A DNA stretch of 5,145 bases from Pseudomonadota bacterium. Lineage in GTDB: Bacteria > Myxococcota_A > Polyangia > Fen-1088. Shown one piece after another: positions 1 through 4,924 of the stretch. A program made the position numbers and the translations under genes. The stretch is from positions 1 through 5,145 of the forward strand of contig JADGRD010000336.1 in the NCBI GenBank assembly GCA_017881285.1, in the 5' to 3' direction. Below the pieces are notes generated by a model. That model did no database searches, was not told the origin of the DNA, and worked only from the letters and a program-made list of their open reading frames with translations. Within the stretch, counting starts at the first letter, position 1. The number at the start of each line of letters is the position of its first letter.

Positions 1-609
1 GGCGGTAGCGGCAGCGGCGGTGCTACCGGGAGTGGCGGCGCGACCGGGAGTGGCGGCGCGCCGGGCAGCGGCGGTGCCACTGGTAGCGGCGGCACAAGGA
101 CAGGTTCCGCTGGTTCGGCGGGTACCGGCGGCGCAGCGAGCGGTTCCGGTGGTTCGGCGGGCTCCGGCGGCACAAAGACCGGCTCCGGTGGTTCGGCGGG
201 CTCGGGAGGTTCGGGCGGCCCGGGAGGTTCGGGCGGCTCAGGAGGTTCGAGCGGCTCGGGAGGTTCGGGCGGTTCGGGAGGTTCGAGCGGCTCGGGAGGT
301 TCAGGCGGCTCGGGAGGTTCAGGCGGCTCGGGAGGTTCAGGTAGGTCAGCTGGCTCGGGCGGCTCGGCGGGCTCGGGCGGAAGCAAGGCTTCCGGCGGTA
401 GCGGCGGCAGCTCCGGAGGTGCCTCTGGCAGCAGCAGCGGCGGGTCCAGTGGGGCTGGCGGCAATGGCAGCGGTGGGTCGAGCTCGGGCGGCGACGCCAA
501 CCCCGCTGGCTGCAAGTGCAATGTTGGTGGCAACGGTACCGCCCCCACATTCTCCATCCTGGCCGCGTTGGGCCTGGCCCTGGCTCTCATCCGTCGGCGT
601 CGGCGCTAG
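1..609 (+). CDS. Gly/Ser-repeat surface protein with MYXO-CTERM-like tail (3' part only)
   Basis: The frame is open from base 1 to a TAG at 607-609, giving 202 residues; the start lies upstream of the window. Residues 1-165 are almost all Gly, Ser, Ala and Thr in hexapeptide repeats (GSGGAT-type early, GSGGSG-type later). The last part has a Gly-Cys-Lys-Cys motif (Cys171, Cys173), a short polar linker, a hydrophobic segment at about 184-197, and five arginines before the stop. This order matches the MYXO-CTERM sorting signal of Myxococcota, where the Cys is thought to be modified and the tail removed so that the protein is anchored at the cell surface. The repeat part is probably a flexible linker or stalk between an unseen N-terminal domain and the anchor. 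The function of the missing domain cannot be inferred. Frames on both strands across this stretch stay open because of the repeat composition, but only this one ends in a recognisable signal. Confidence 0.8.
   Translation, partial: GGSGSGGATGSGGATGSGGAPGSGGATGSGGTRTGSAGSAGTGGAASGSGGSAGSGGTKTGSGGSAGSGGSGGPGGSGGSGGSSGSGGSGGSGGSSGSGGSGGSGGSGGSGGSGRSAGSGGSAGSGGSKASGGSGGSSGGASGSSSGGSSGAGGNGSGGSSSGGDANPAGCKCNVGGNGTAPTFSILAALGLALALIRRRRR
10..99 (+). repeat. Degenerate 18-bp tandem repeat encoding GSGGAT-type hexapeptides
   Basis: Five consecutive 18-bp units encode GSGGAT, GSGGAT, GSGGAP, GSGGAT and GSGGTR. Synonymous codons differ between units (for example ACC or ACT for Thr, AGC or AGT for Ser). 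This suggests older repeats held by selection on the protein rather than a fresh duplication. Confidence 0.7.
190..351 (+). repeat. 18-bp tandem repeat encoding GSGGSG-type hexapeptides
   Basis: About nine 18-bp units run in frame with the surface-protein gene, starting GSAGSG at 190 and ending with the degenerate unit GSGRSA. The units at 298-315 and 316-333 are identical, and most others differ by one or two bases, so this block is more homogeneous than the 10-99 block. Because the unit is a multiple of three, copy number changes by slippage would lengthen or shorten the linker without a frameshift. Confidence 0.8.
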
Positions 610-612
610 TCG

Positions 613-687
613 GTCAAGGGCGGCGGAAGAGCGTCGGGATCGGCGCCCCTCGTCGCCGTCGTTGCTTTCCTGCTTGCGGCCCTTGAC
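613..687. repeat. 9-bp perfect inverted repeat after the surface-protein gene
   Basis: GTCAAGGGC at 613-621 is the exact reverse complement of GCCCTTGAC at 679-687. The arms enclose 57 bases, which contain a smaller possible hairpin (CGGCG 641-645 with CGCCG 654-658). The second arm covers the first five bases of the candidate -35 box of the tRNA promoter. It could fold in readthrough RNA from the upstream gene, but no U-tract follows, so I do not call a Rho-independent terminator. Confidence 0.4.
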
Positions 688-714
688 TTGTGCCGTGGCG
701 ACACGGCATACAAT
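683..714 (+). promoter_or_regulatory. Candidate sigma70 promoter for tRNA-Arg, with a dyad in its spacer
   Basis: TTGACT at 683-688 (5 of 6 to the -35 consensus) and TACAAT at 709-714 (5 of 6 to the -10 consensus) are separated by 20 bp, longer than the usual 17. A GC-rich stretch (CGCCC) follows the -10 box, as is common for stable-RNA promoters, and would place the start near 721, about 12 bases before the mature tRNA. The spacer contains a perfect dyad, TGCCGTG at 691-697 and CACGGCA at 702-708, around GCGA. A long spacer holding a centred dyad is the classic layout of MerR-family promoters, but no MerR-type gene is in the window. The dyad may instead form an RNA hairpin with a GNRA-type loop in upstream transcripts. 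Confidence 0.55.
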
Positions 715-732
715 CGCCCTCACTCTGAAAGT

Positions 733-809
733 GCGCCCGTAGCTCAACTGGATAGAGCACCGGCCTACGAAGCCGGGGGTTACATGTTCGAGTCATGTCG
801 GGCGCGCCA
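733..809 (+). tRNA. tRNA-Arg (anticodon ACG), CCA encoded
   Basis: The whole cloverleaf can be drawn. The acceptor stem pairs 733-739 (GCGCCCG) with 799-805 (CGGGCGC). The D stem pairs 742-745 (GCTC) with 755-758 (GAGC). The anticodon stem pairs 760-764 (CCGGC) with 772-776 (GCCGG), around a seven-base loop holding ACG at 767-769. The variable region is 777-781. The T stem pairs 782-786 (ACATG) with 794-798 (CATGT), around TTCGAGT. The discriminator is G806, and CCA is encoded at 807-809. In bacteria the A34 of this tRNA is normally deaminated to inosine by TadA, so that it reads CGU, CGC and CGA. All stems pair perfectly and no intron is present. Protein frames crossing this region on either strand are translations of the tRNA and not genes. 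Confidence 0.97.
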
Positions 810-811
810 GT

Positions 812-865
812 GCCAAGCACGGCTTGGCCAACGGATGCCCAGCAAGCCGCATCGCCCGTTGGCCA
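812..865 (+). other. Two overlapping, mutually exclusive hairpins directly after the tRNA
   Basis: Hairpin A pairs GCCAAGC at 812-818 with GCTTGGC at 822-828 around a 3-base loop. Hairpin B pairs TGGCCAACGG at 825-834 with CCGTTGGCCA at 856-865, ten perfect pairs. It may extend by ATGC 835-838 with GCAT 849-852 across a 3-base bulge. Both use bases 825-828, so only one can form fully at a time. Hairpin A starts three bases after the encoded CCA. Neither is followed by a U-tract, so they are more likely 3' processing or stability structures, or a Rho-type end region, than an intrinsic terminator. Confidence 0.5.
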
Positions 866-1054
866 CCTGCATGGCGAAACCGCGCGAGCCCAGGCCGGGC
901 AAACCGCGCCAAGGTGGCGGCGATCCGATCCCTCTTCCCGACCTACGAGCTACTGTGACGAAGCAGACAGGTTCCTGCCCTCTAATATCCAAGGACATGC
1001 AAGCGACACGACTCTGCCATTTTCGTCGCGGTCCCCTACTAACTTCCGAAGGAC

Positions 1055-1064
1055 ATCACGTGAT
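1055..1064. promoter_or_regulatory. 10-bp perfect palindrome upstream of the Crp/Fnr gene
   Basis: ATCACGTGAT is its own reverse complement and is centred about 64 bp before the chosen ATG. It could be an operator, possibly for the adjacent regulator. Its half sites point the opposite way from a canonical Crp (TGTGA-N6-TCACA) or Fnr (TTGAT-N4-ATCAA) site, so binding by this family is uncertain. Confidence 0.25.
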
Positions 1065-1112
1065 TCCGCGTCTTTGCGTTGGCATCAAGGTTGCCTCTTG
1101 CCATGTCTGAAC

Positions 1113-1118
1113 AGGAGG
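1113..1118 (+). promoter_or_regulatory. Strong ribosome binding site that fixes the Crp/Fnr start
   Basis: AGGAGG lies five bases before the ATG at 1124. The alternative in-frame starts, TTG at 1079 and ATG at 1103, have no comparable Shine-Dalgarno sequence at the right distance, so 1124 is preferred. Confidence 0.8.
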
Positions 1119-1123
1119 ATCTC

Positions 1124-1879
1124 ATGAATGCTATCGCCTCGCTTCGCACCGATGGTGCAGTCGCGCTGCAACGCGATCCGGGTTTTCATCCCGCACTGAG
1201 CGCACTGCGCAACTCGGCGTGGTTTAGCAGTTTCCCGCAGAACGTCCTCGGAACACTTTCAATGAGCGCCTCGCTGTCCTCGTACAGCGCCCGGCAGCAG
1301 GTGCTCCTGGAAGGCCGCTGGCTTGGCGCGGCGGTGCTGGTGGTGAAAGGTTGCCTCCGATCTGTCAGGCGGACTGACAGTGCACGCGAGCTGACCCTCG
1401 AAACCTTCCGTCCAGGGGATGTGATTGCCGATGCGGTGCTCTTTCCCGACGGGGTCCTGCCAGGGGATGGGCTGGTCGCGGCGGAAACGACCCTTTTGCT
1501 CTTCATCCAGCGCGACGAATTCGTCGCCGCCCTGGCCGCGGTTCCGCAGGCCGCCCTTTCCCTCATCCGCGATCTGGAAAGGCGTCTGAACCGGGTGAAG
1601 CTGCTCGCCTCCGGTCTTGCGACGTCGGACGTCGAAAGCCGCCTCTACAGGCTGCTCTACAACCTGGCGCGCGATGAGGGGCAGGCCGTCGCCGAGGGCA
1701 CGGTGATCCCACGCTCGCCGACCCAGCAGGATCTCGCCAGTCGCATCGGCGCCTGTCGGGAGACAGTTTCCCGCATCGTTGCCGATCTCGCGCGGCAGCA
1801 GGTCCTCACCCTGGAAGGACGCAGATTGACCCTGGCCCCTCGGTTTTTCGAGATCGCCAGGTCCGCCGGCATCGCCTGA
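1124..1879 (+). CDS. Crp/Fnr-family transcriptional regulator
   Basis: This 251-residue protein has the two-domain plan of the family. A beta-rich cyclic-nucleotide-binding-like domain spans about residues 33-130. A long dimerisation helix follows at about 135-165, and a winged helix-turn-helix at about 197-245. The recognition helix has CRETVSR at 211-217, close to the GCSRETVGR of E. coli Crp, with the Glu and second Arg that contact DNA. The phosphate-binding cassette is not conserved: where Crp has its Arg-Ser pair this protein has a Pro-Gly-Asp-Gly stretch (113-116), so cAMP binding is doubtful. Only two cysteines are present (77 and 211), so an Fnr-type iron-sulfur cluster is also unlikely. 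The signal it senses is unknown. The next gene, alr, is on the same strand, but I see no direct evidence that it is a target. Confidence 0.9.
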   Translation: MNAIASLRTDGAVALQRDPGFHPALSALRNSAWFSSFPQNVLGTLSMSASLSSYSARQQVLLEGRWLGAAVLVVKGCLRSVRRTDSARELTLETFRPGDVIADAVLFPDGVLPGDGLVAAETTLLLFIQRDEFVAALAAVPQAALSLIRDLERRLNRVKLLASGLATSDVESRLYRLLYNLARDEGQAVAEGTVIPRSPTQQDLASRIGACRETVSRIVADLARQQVLTLEGRRLTLAPRFFEIARSAGIA

Positions 1880-1949
1880 TGGCGGTCTGCCAATTGCGTT
1901 ACACGTCCCGCCCTCGGAACTCCGACGGTCAACGTCCTGATGGCCAAAA
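1880..1949. other. Short gap before alr, with an inverted repeat
   Basis: No good terminator is visible: GGCGG 1881-1885 and CCGCC 1908-1912 could pair, but the loop is 22 bases and no T-run follows. GGTCAA at 1927-1932 and TTGACC at 1950-1955 form an inverted repeat with a 17-base gap, and the second arm covers the first possible start codon of the alr frame. The sequence around 1927-1980 resembles, from memory, IS21-like element ends; this is unconfirmed. Confidence 0.3.
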
Positions 1950-3263
1950 TTGACCCTGCCCCATGCGGGTGTGAGAATTCGCCCAGCATTGAAGCACAAG
2001 CGACCTGAGTCCTCCCGCGGTCGCCTCGGCTTGGCCACCCGGGCCAAGAGCCCGTTCGAGGCGTCTTCCCTGGCCGTCCGCGAAGCAGACCTGCGAACCT
2101 CCATCCGCCCGACCGTGGCGGAGGTGGATCTTGCTGCCCTTGGTCGCAATGCGGCTCGGATTCGCGCGACCGTCGGTCCCAGCGTGGCGGTGTACGGAGT
2201 GGTGAAAGCCGACGCCTACGGCCACGGTGCGGTCCCCGTGGTCTCGGTGCTCGAGCCGCTGGTCGATGGCTTGGCGGTTTCGCTGGTCGAGGAGGGCCTG
2301 GAACTGCGCGACGCCGGCGTCCAGAAACCGATTCTGGTGCTTGGCGCCTACTACGGCCACTATCATTCGGAGGTGCTGGAAGCAGGGCTGACGCCGGTGA
2401 TCTACGATGCCGGCGAATTCGAACGGTTCGGCCGGGCGCCGGTGCGGCGGCGGGCCCGGCGGTCGAAGAAAGCGCGGACTGGTGGGGACGAGGGACAGTG
2501 GCCGGTGCACGTGAAGGTCGATACCGGGATGAACCGCCTGGGCCTAGACCCGGGCGCTATCCCAGGGCTGGCAGAGGTGGCCGGAGGTTTCCCCCATCTG
2601 GCCATCGACGGACTGTGCACGCACCTGGCGTCCGCCGACCTGGCCTCGCCGGATGACACGCTGGCGCAGCTGGCCCGCTTTCGTCAGGCCGTTTCCGCGG
2701 CGCGAGCCCACGGCATCCGCCCGAGGGTCATCCACGCCGCCAACAGCGCGGGGGCGGTGCGCTTCCCCGCGGCGCGCTTTTCGGCCATCCGGCCGGGGCT
2801 CGCCCTCTACGGCTCCATGCCATCGGCCGTGGTGGCGCGTACCGATCTCGAACCCGTGCTCAGTCTGCGCACGCGCATCATGGCCCTACACCGGGTCGCG
2901 CGTGGCGGCCGGGTCAGCTACGGCGGCCGCTGGCGCGCCGCACGCGAGTCGGCCATCGCAACGTTGCCCATCGGATACGCGGACGGCTACCCCCGGCACG
3001 TCGAGGGCGCGGAGGTGCTCGTGCGCGGTAAGCGCGCGAAGGTCGTCGGGGCGGTGTGCATGGACATGATGATGGTGGACGTGACGGATGTTCACGGCGC
3101 CGCCGTCGGGGACGACGCGGTCATCATCGGGTGCTCCGGGACGGAAACCATCCGGGCCGAGGATCTGGCGCGCTGGTCGGGGACCATCAGCTACGAGATC
3201 TTGTGCGGCATTTCGAAGCGCGTTCCGCGTATCTATCGAGGCAAACCCGGGAGCGTTCCATGA
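1950..3263 (+). CDS. alr: Alanine racemase (PLP enzyme; start uncertain)
   Basis: Alanine racemase interconverts L- and D-alanine in the cytoplasm and supplies D-Ala for peptidoglycan. In the 437-residue frame, VVKADAYGHG holds the PLP lysine (Lys86) and VSYGG the opposing catalytic tyrosine (Tyr324). IRPG (Arg281), GYADGYPR (342-349), VCMD (369-372) and the C-terminal RVPRIY are the other family landmarks. The core starts near IRPTVAEVDL, about residue 52, so roughly 50 residues precede the usual start. The frame opens with TTG at 1950; other possible starts are GTG 1971, TTG 1989 and TTG 2031. None has a clear ribosome binding site and no ATG is available, so the true N-terminus may be shorter. 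A basic insert (about residues 166-183) precedes the HVKVDTGMNRLG motif. The Lys-to-Tyr distance of 238 is about 12 longer than in the Geobacillus enzyme, in agreement with this insert. The TGA overlaps the next start as ATGA. Confidence 0.93.
   Translation: MTLPHAGVRIRPALKHKRPESSRGRLGLATRAKSPFEASSLAVREADLRTSIRPTVAEVDLAALGRNAARIRATVGPSVAVYGVVKADAYGHGAVPVVSVLEPLVDGLAVSLVEEGLELRDAGVQKPILVLGAYYGHYHSEVLEAGLTPVIYDAGEFERFGRAPVRRRARRSKKARTGGDEGQWPVHVKVDTGMNRLGLDPGAIPGLAEVAGGFPHLAIDGLCTHLASADLASPDDTLAQLARFRQAVSAARAHGIRPRVIHAANSAGAVRFPAARFSAIRPGLALYGSMPSAVVARTDLEPVLSLRTRIMALHRVARGGRVSYGGRWRAARESAIATLPIGYADGYPRHVEGAEVLVRGKRAKVVGAVCMDMMMVDVTDVHGAAVGDDAVIIGCSGTETIRAEDLARWSGTISYEILCGISKRVPRIYRGKPGSVP
3249..3253 (+). 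promoter_or_regulatory. Ribosome binding site of mlaE inside the alr end
   Basis: GGGAG lies six bases before the ATG at 3260 and within the last codons of alr. It supports 3260 as the start over upstream in-frame codons, which would extend far back into alr. Confidence 0.65.
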
Positions 3264-4126
3264 CGGCGCCGGCCGCGACACCGACCGGCGCAGGGGTGCC
3301 GCCCGAGCTGGCGCCGGGCAGGGGATTCCGTCCTCTCGCCGCTGTTGGGCGCCTCTTCGCGCCGCTGCCGGGCGTCGTCGCCCTGTTCGGCGAGCATATC
3401 ATCCTGCTCGCCCGGGCATTGATCTGGCTGTTCCGGCGCCCATTCCGCCTCCGTCTCTTTCTCGATCAGATGGAGTTCGTGGGTGTGGGTTCGCTGCCCA
3501 TCATCATGCTGGTTGGGTTCTTCACCGGCGCGGTCACGGCCCTGCAGGCCATCCTGGCGCTTTCGCTCTTCGAGCAACAGCGCTACGTCGGGTTCGGCGT
3601 CGGCATCTCGCTGGCGCGCGAACTTGCCCCGGTCTTCACCGCGCTGATGGTCACGGCTCGCGCCGGGTCGGGTATGGCCACCGAGCTCGCCTCCATGCGC
3701 ATCACCGAGCAGGTGGACGCGCTCACCACCTTCGCGGTCAACCCCGTGCAGTACCTCGTGACCCCTCGCCTGGTTGCTTCGGCCCTCATGGTGCCGGTGC
3801 TCTGCATGGTGTTCAACATCCTTGGCCTGATCGGTGGCTACGTGGTGGCCATCATTTCCTACCAGATCGATCTCGGCCAGGTGCTGGAGCTCTTCCGCCA
3901 CGGCGTCGACCCCATCGACTACTTCCAGGGCCTGATCAAGGCGTTCTTCTTCGGGGTGACCATGGCGACCTGCGCCTGCTACCAGGGCCTCAACGTGCGC
4001 GGCGGCGCCAAGGAAGTCGGCCTGGCCACGACCCGCGCCGTGGTCTCCACCTCCGTGACGGTGCTGGTGCTCGACTACTTGCTGATCCAGATCATGAACG
4101 TCCTTTTCCCCTACGGGGGCATGTAG
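3260..4126 (+). CDS. mlaE: MlaE/YrbE-family ABC transporter permease (phospholipid transport)
   Basis: This 288-residue inner-membrane protein is the permease of an MCE-type lipid ABC transporter, which moves phospholipids between the inner membrane and the periplasmic carrier system. The diagnostic stretch is at 117-155: SLARELAPVFTALMV, then the small-residue ARAGSGMATELASMR and ITEQVDAL, matching the MlaE/YrbE consensus for the coupling region that meets the ATPase. Hydrophobic segments lie at about 44-58, 78-104, 170-200, 226-242 and 256-283. E. coli MlaE is about 260 residues; the extra length is mainly a Pro/Ala/Gly-rich N-terminus (1-25), probably disordered. The start is fixed by ATGA overlap with alr and by GGGAG six bases upstream. 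The stop TAG abuts the ATG of the ATPase gene. No MlaB-like STAS gene lies between the subunits seen here. Confidence 0.93.
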   Translation: MTAPAATPTGAGVPPELAPGRGFRPLAAVGRLFAPLPGVVALFGEHIILLARALIWLFRRPFRLRLFLDQMEFVGVGSLPIIMLVGFFTGAVTALQAILALSLFEQQRYVGFGVGISLARELAPVFTALMVTARAGSGMATELASMRITEQVDALTTFAVNPVQYLVTPRLVASALMVPVLCMVFNILGLIGGYVVAIISYQIDLGQVLELFRHGVDPIDYFQGLIKAFFFGVTMATCACYQGLNVRGGAKEVGLATTRAVVSTSVTVLVLDYLLIQIMNVLFPYGGM

Positions 4127-4924
4127 ATGGCGGGCGATCTCACCACACGCGACGAGCGCTGGCAGATCCGAATTCGCGATCTGCACAAGTCCTTCGGGGC
4201 TCAGCACGTCCTGCGTGGGGTGAACCTGGACGTCGAACGGGGTAAGATCAACATCATTATCGGTGGATCGGGGCAGGGTAAGTCGGTGTTCATGAAGCAC
4301 CTCATGGGGCTGCTCGCTCCCGACAGTGGACACATCTTCGTCGACGGTCAGGACATCATCGGCCTGGGCGACGTGGCCATCGGGAAGATTCAGCGCAAGT
4401 TCGGCATGGTCTTCCAGTACGCGGCGCTCTTCGACTCCATGAATGTGGTCGAGAATATCGCCTTTCCGCTGCTTGAGCGCTACCGGTTGCCAAAGACGGA
4501 GGTCATGGAGCGCGTGCGCGCCCTGCTCACGCGACTGGATCTGGCCAGCACAGCAGGCATCGAACAGAAGTTCCCAGCCGAGCTTTCTGGTGGTATGCGA
4601 AAGCGCGTGGGTCTGGCGCGAGCACTTATCGACCGGCCGGAGATTCTGCTCTACGATGAGCCAACAACCGGGCTCGACCCCATTGCAACCAAGAATGTCG
4701 ACGAAATGATCAGGCGCACCGCAGACGAATTCGGCGTCACTTCTGTCGTCATCTCGCATGACATGGCCTCGACCTTTCGCATCGCGGATCGCGTCGCCAT
4801 GCTCTACGAGGGCGTTATCGTGGCCAACGGGACGCGCCCGGAGATCCTTGCCGCTCCCCACCCGGTGTTGAGAGAATTCGTCGAAACCTCCGGCGCGGTG
4901 CGTTTTGGTGGGGGGCCGTCATGA
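4127..4924 (+). CDS. mlaF: MlaF-type ABC transporter ATP-binding protein
   Basis: This 265-residue cytoplasmic ATPase powers the lipid transporter together with the MlaE permease. All ABC motifs are intact: Walker A GGSGQGKS at 46-53, Q-loop Gln97 in VFQYAALFDSM, signature LSGGM at 153-157, Walker B ILLYDEP at 173-179 with the catalytic Glu178, and the switch His211. The FQYAALFDSMNVVENIAFPL stretch and the LSGGMRKRVGLARAL signature are typical of the MlaF/Ttg2A/Mkl branch rather than of amino-acid or metal importers. The length is near that of E. coli MlaF (about 269). The start ATG follows the mlaE stop without a gap and has GGGGG seven bases upstream. The end overlaps the MCE gene as ATGA, so the subunits are likely made in fixed ratio from one mRNA. 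Confidence 0.95.
   Translation: MAGDLTTRDERWQIRIRDLHKSFGAQHVLRGVNLDVERGKINIIIGGSGQGKSVFMKHLMGLLAPDSGHIFVDGQDIIGLGDVAIGKIQRKFGMVFQYAALFDSMNVVENIAFPLLERYRLPKTEVMERVRALLTRLDLASTAGIEQKFPAELSGGMRKRVGLARALIDRPEILLYDEPTTGLDPIATKNVDEMIRRTADEFGVTSVVISHDMASTFRIADRVAMLYEGVIVANGTRPEILAAPHPVLREFVETSGAVRFGGGPS

Larger units (their letters stand above)
810..1123. other. Non-coding stretch between tRNA-Arg and the Crp/Fnr gene
   Basis: No convincing gene is seen in these 314 bases. The first part (812-865) is occupied by two overlapping hairpins. Later there is a less GC-rich part with an AT-rich TCTAATAT at 981-988 that could serve as a -10 region, although no good -35 lies 16-18 bp upstream. The octamer AAGGACAT occurs at 991-998 and again at 1049-1056. 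The palindrome ATCACGTGAT lies at 1055-1064. An open frame from an ATG at 997 to 1110 would give 37 residues, but its AAGGA is only one base from the start codon, so I do not call it. Confidence 0.5.

Noticed and set aside
190..351. CRISPR array
   Set aside because: The repeats are contiguous 18-bp units without spacers and are in frame with a coding sequence.
23..550. Arg/Pro/Ser-rich minus-strand frame over the repeats
   Set aside because: It is the antisense of the Gly/Ser repeats, and the repetition keeps the frame free of stops.
20..742. Ala/Arg/Val-rich 240-residue + strand frame over the repeats
   Set aside because: It is an out-of-frame reading of the Gly/Ser repeats. The frame ending at 609 carries the sorting signal, whereas this one runs on into the tRNA start.
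614..820. 68-residue minus-strand frame with TRTCNPRLRRPVLYPVELR
   Set aside because: This is the antisense translation of the tRNA, a well-known false protein.
953..970. Crp-type site CTGTGA-N6-AGACAG
   Set aside because: Only four of six bases match between the half sites, and its spacing to the AT-rich 981-988 does not suit a class II activator position. It is kept only as a weak possibility in the regulator finding.
688..1110. 140-residue + strand frame crossing the tRNA
   Set aside because: Its APVAQLDRAPAYEAGG segment is the translated tRNA-Arg, a common annotation artefact, and the rest is non-coding.
1940..2008. 22-residue open frame starting with ATG just before alr, as a leader peptide
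   Set aside because: It has no ribosome binding site and no attenuator-like structure after it.
1259..2149. 296-residue open frame on the minus strand
   Set aside because: It is antisense to the Crp/Fnr gene and the alr start, with no domain and low-complexity composition.
3233..4861. 542-residue open frame on the minus strand
   Set aside because: It lies wholly antisense to mlaE and mlaF, whose motifs are intact, and shows no recognisable domain. Its His/Asp/Glu/Gly-rich composition is what GC-rich coding DNA gives in the opposite strand.
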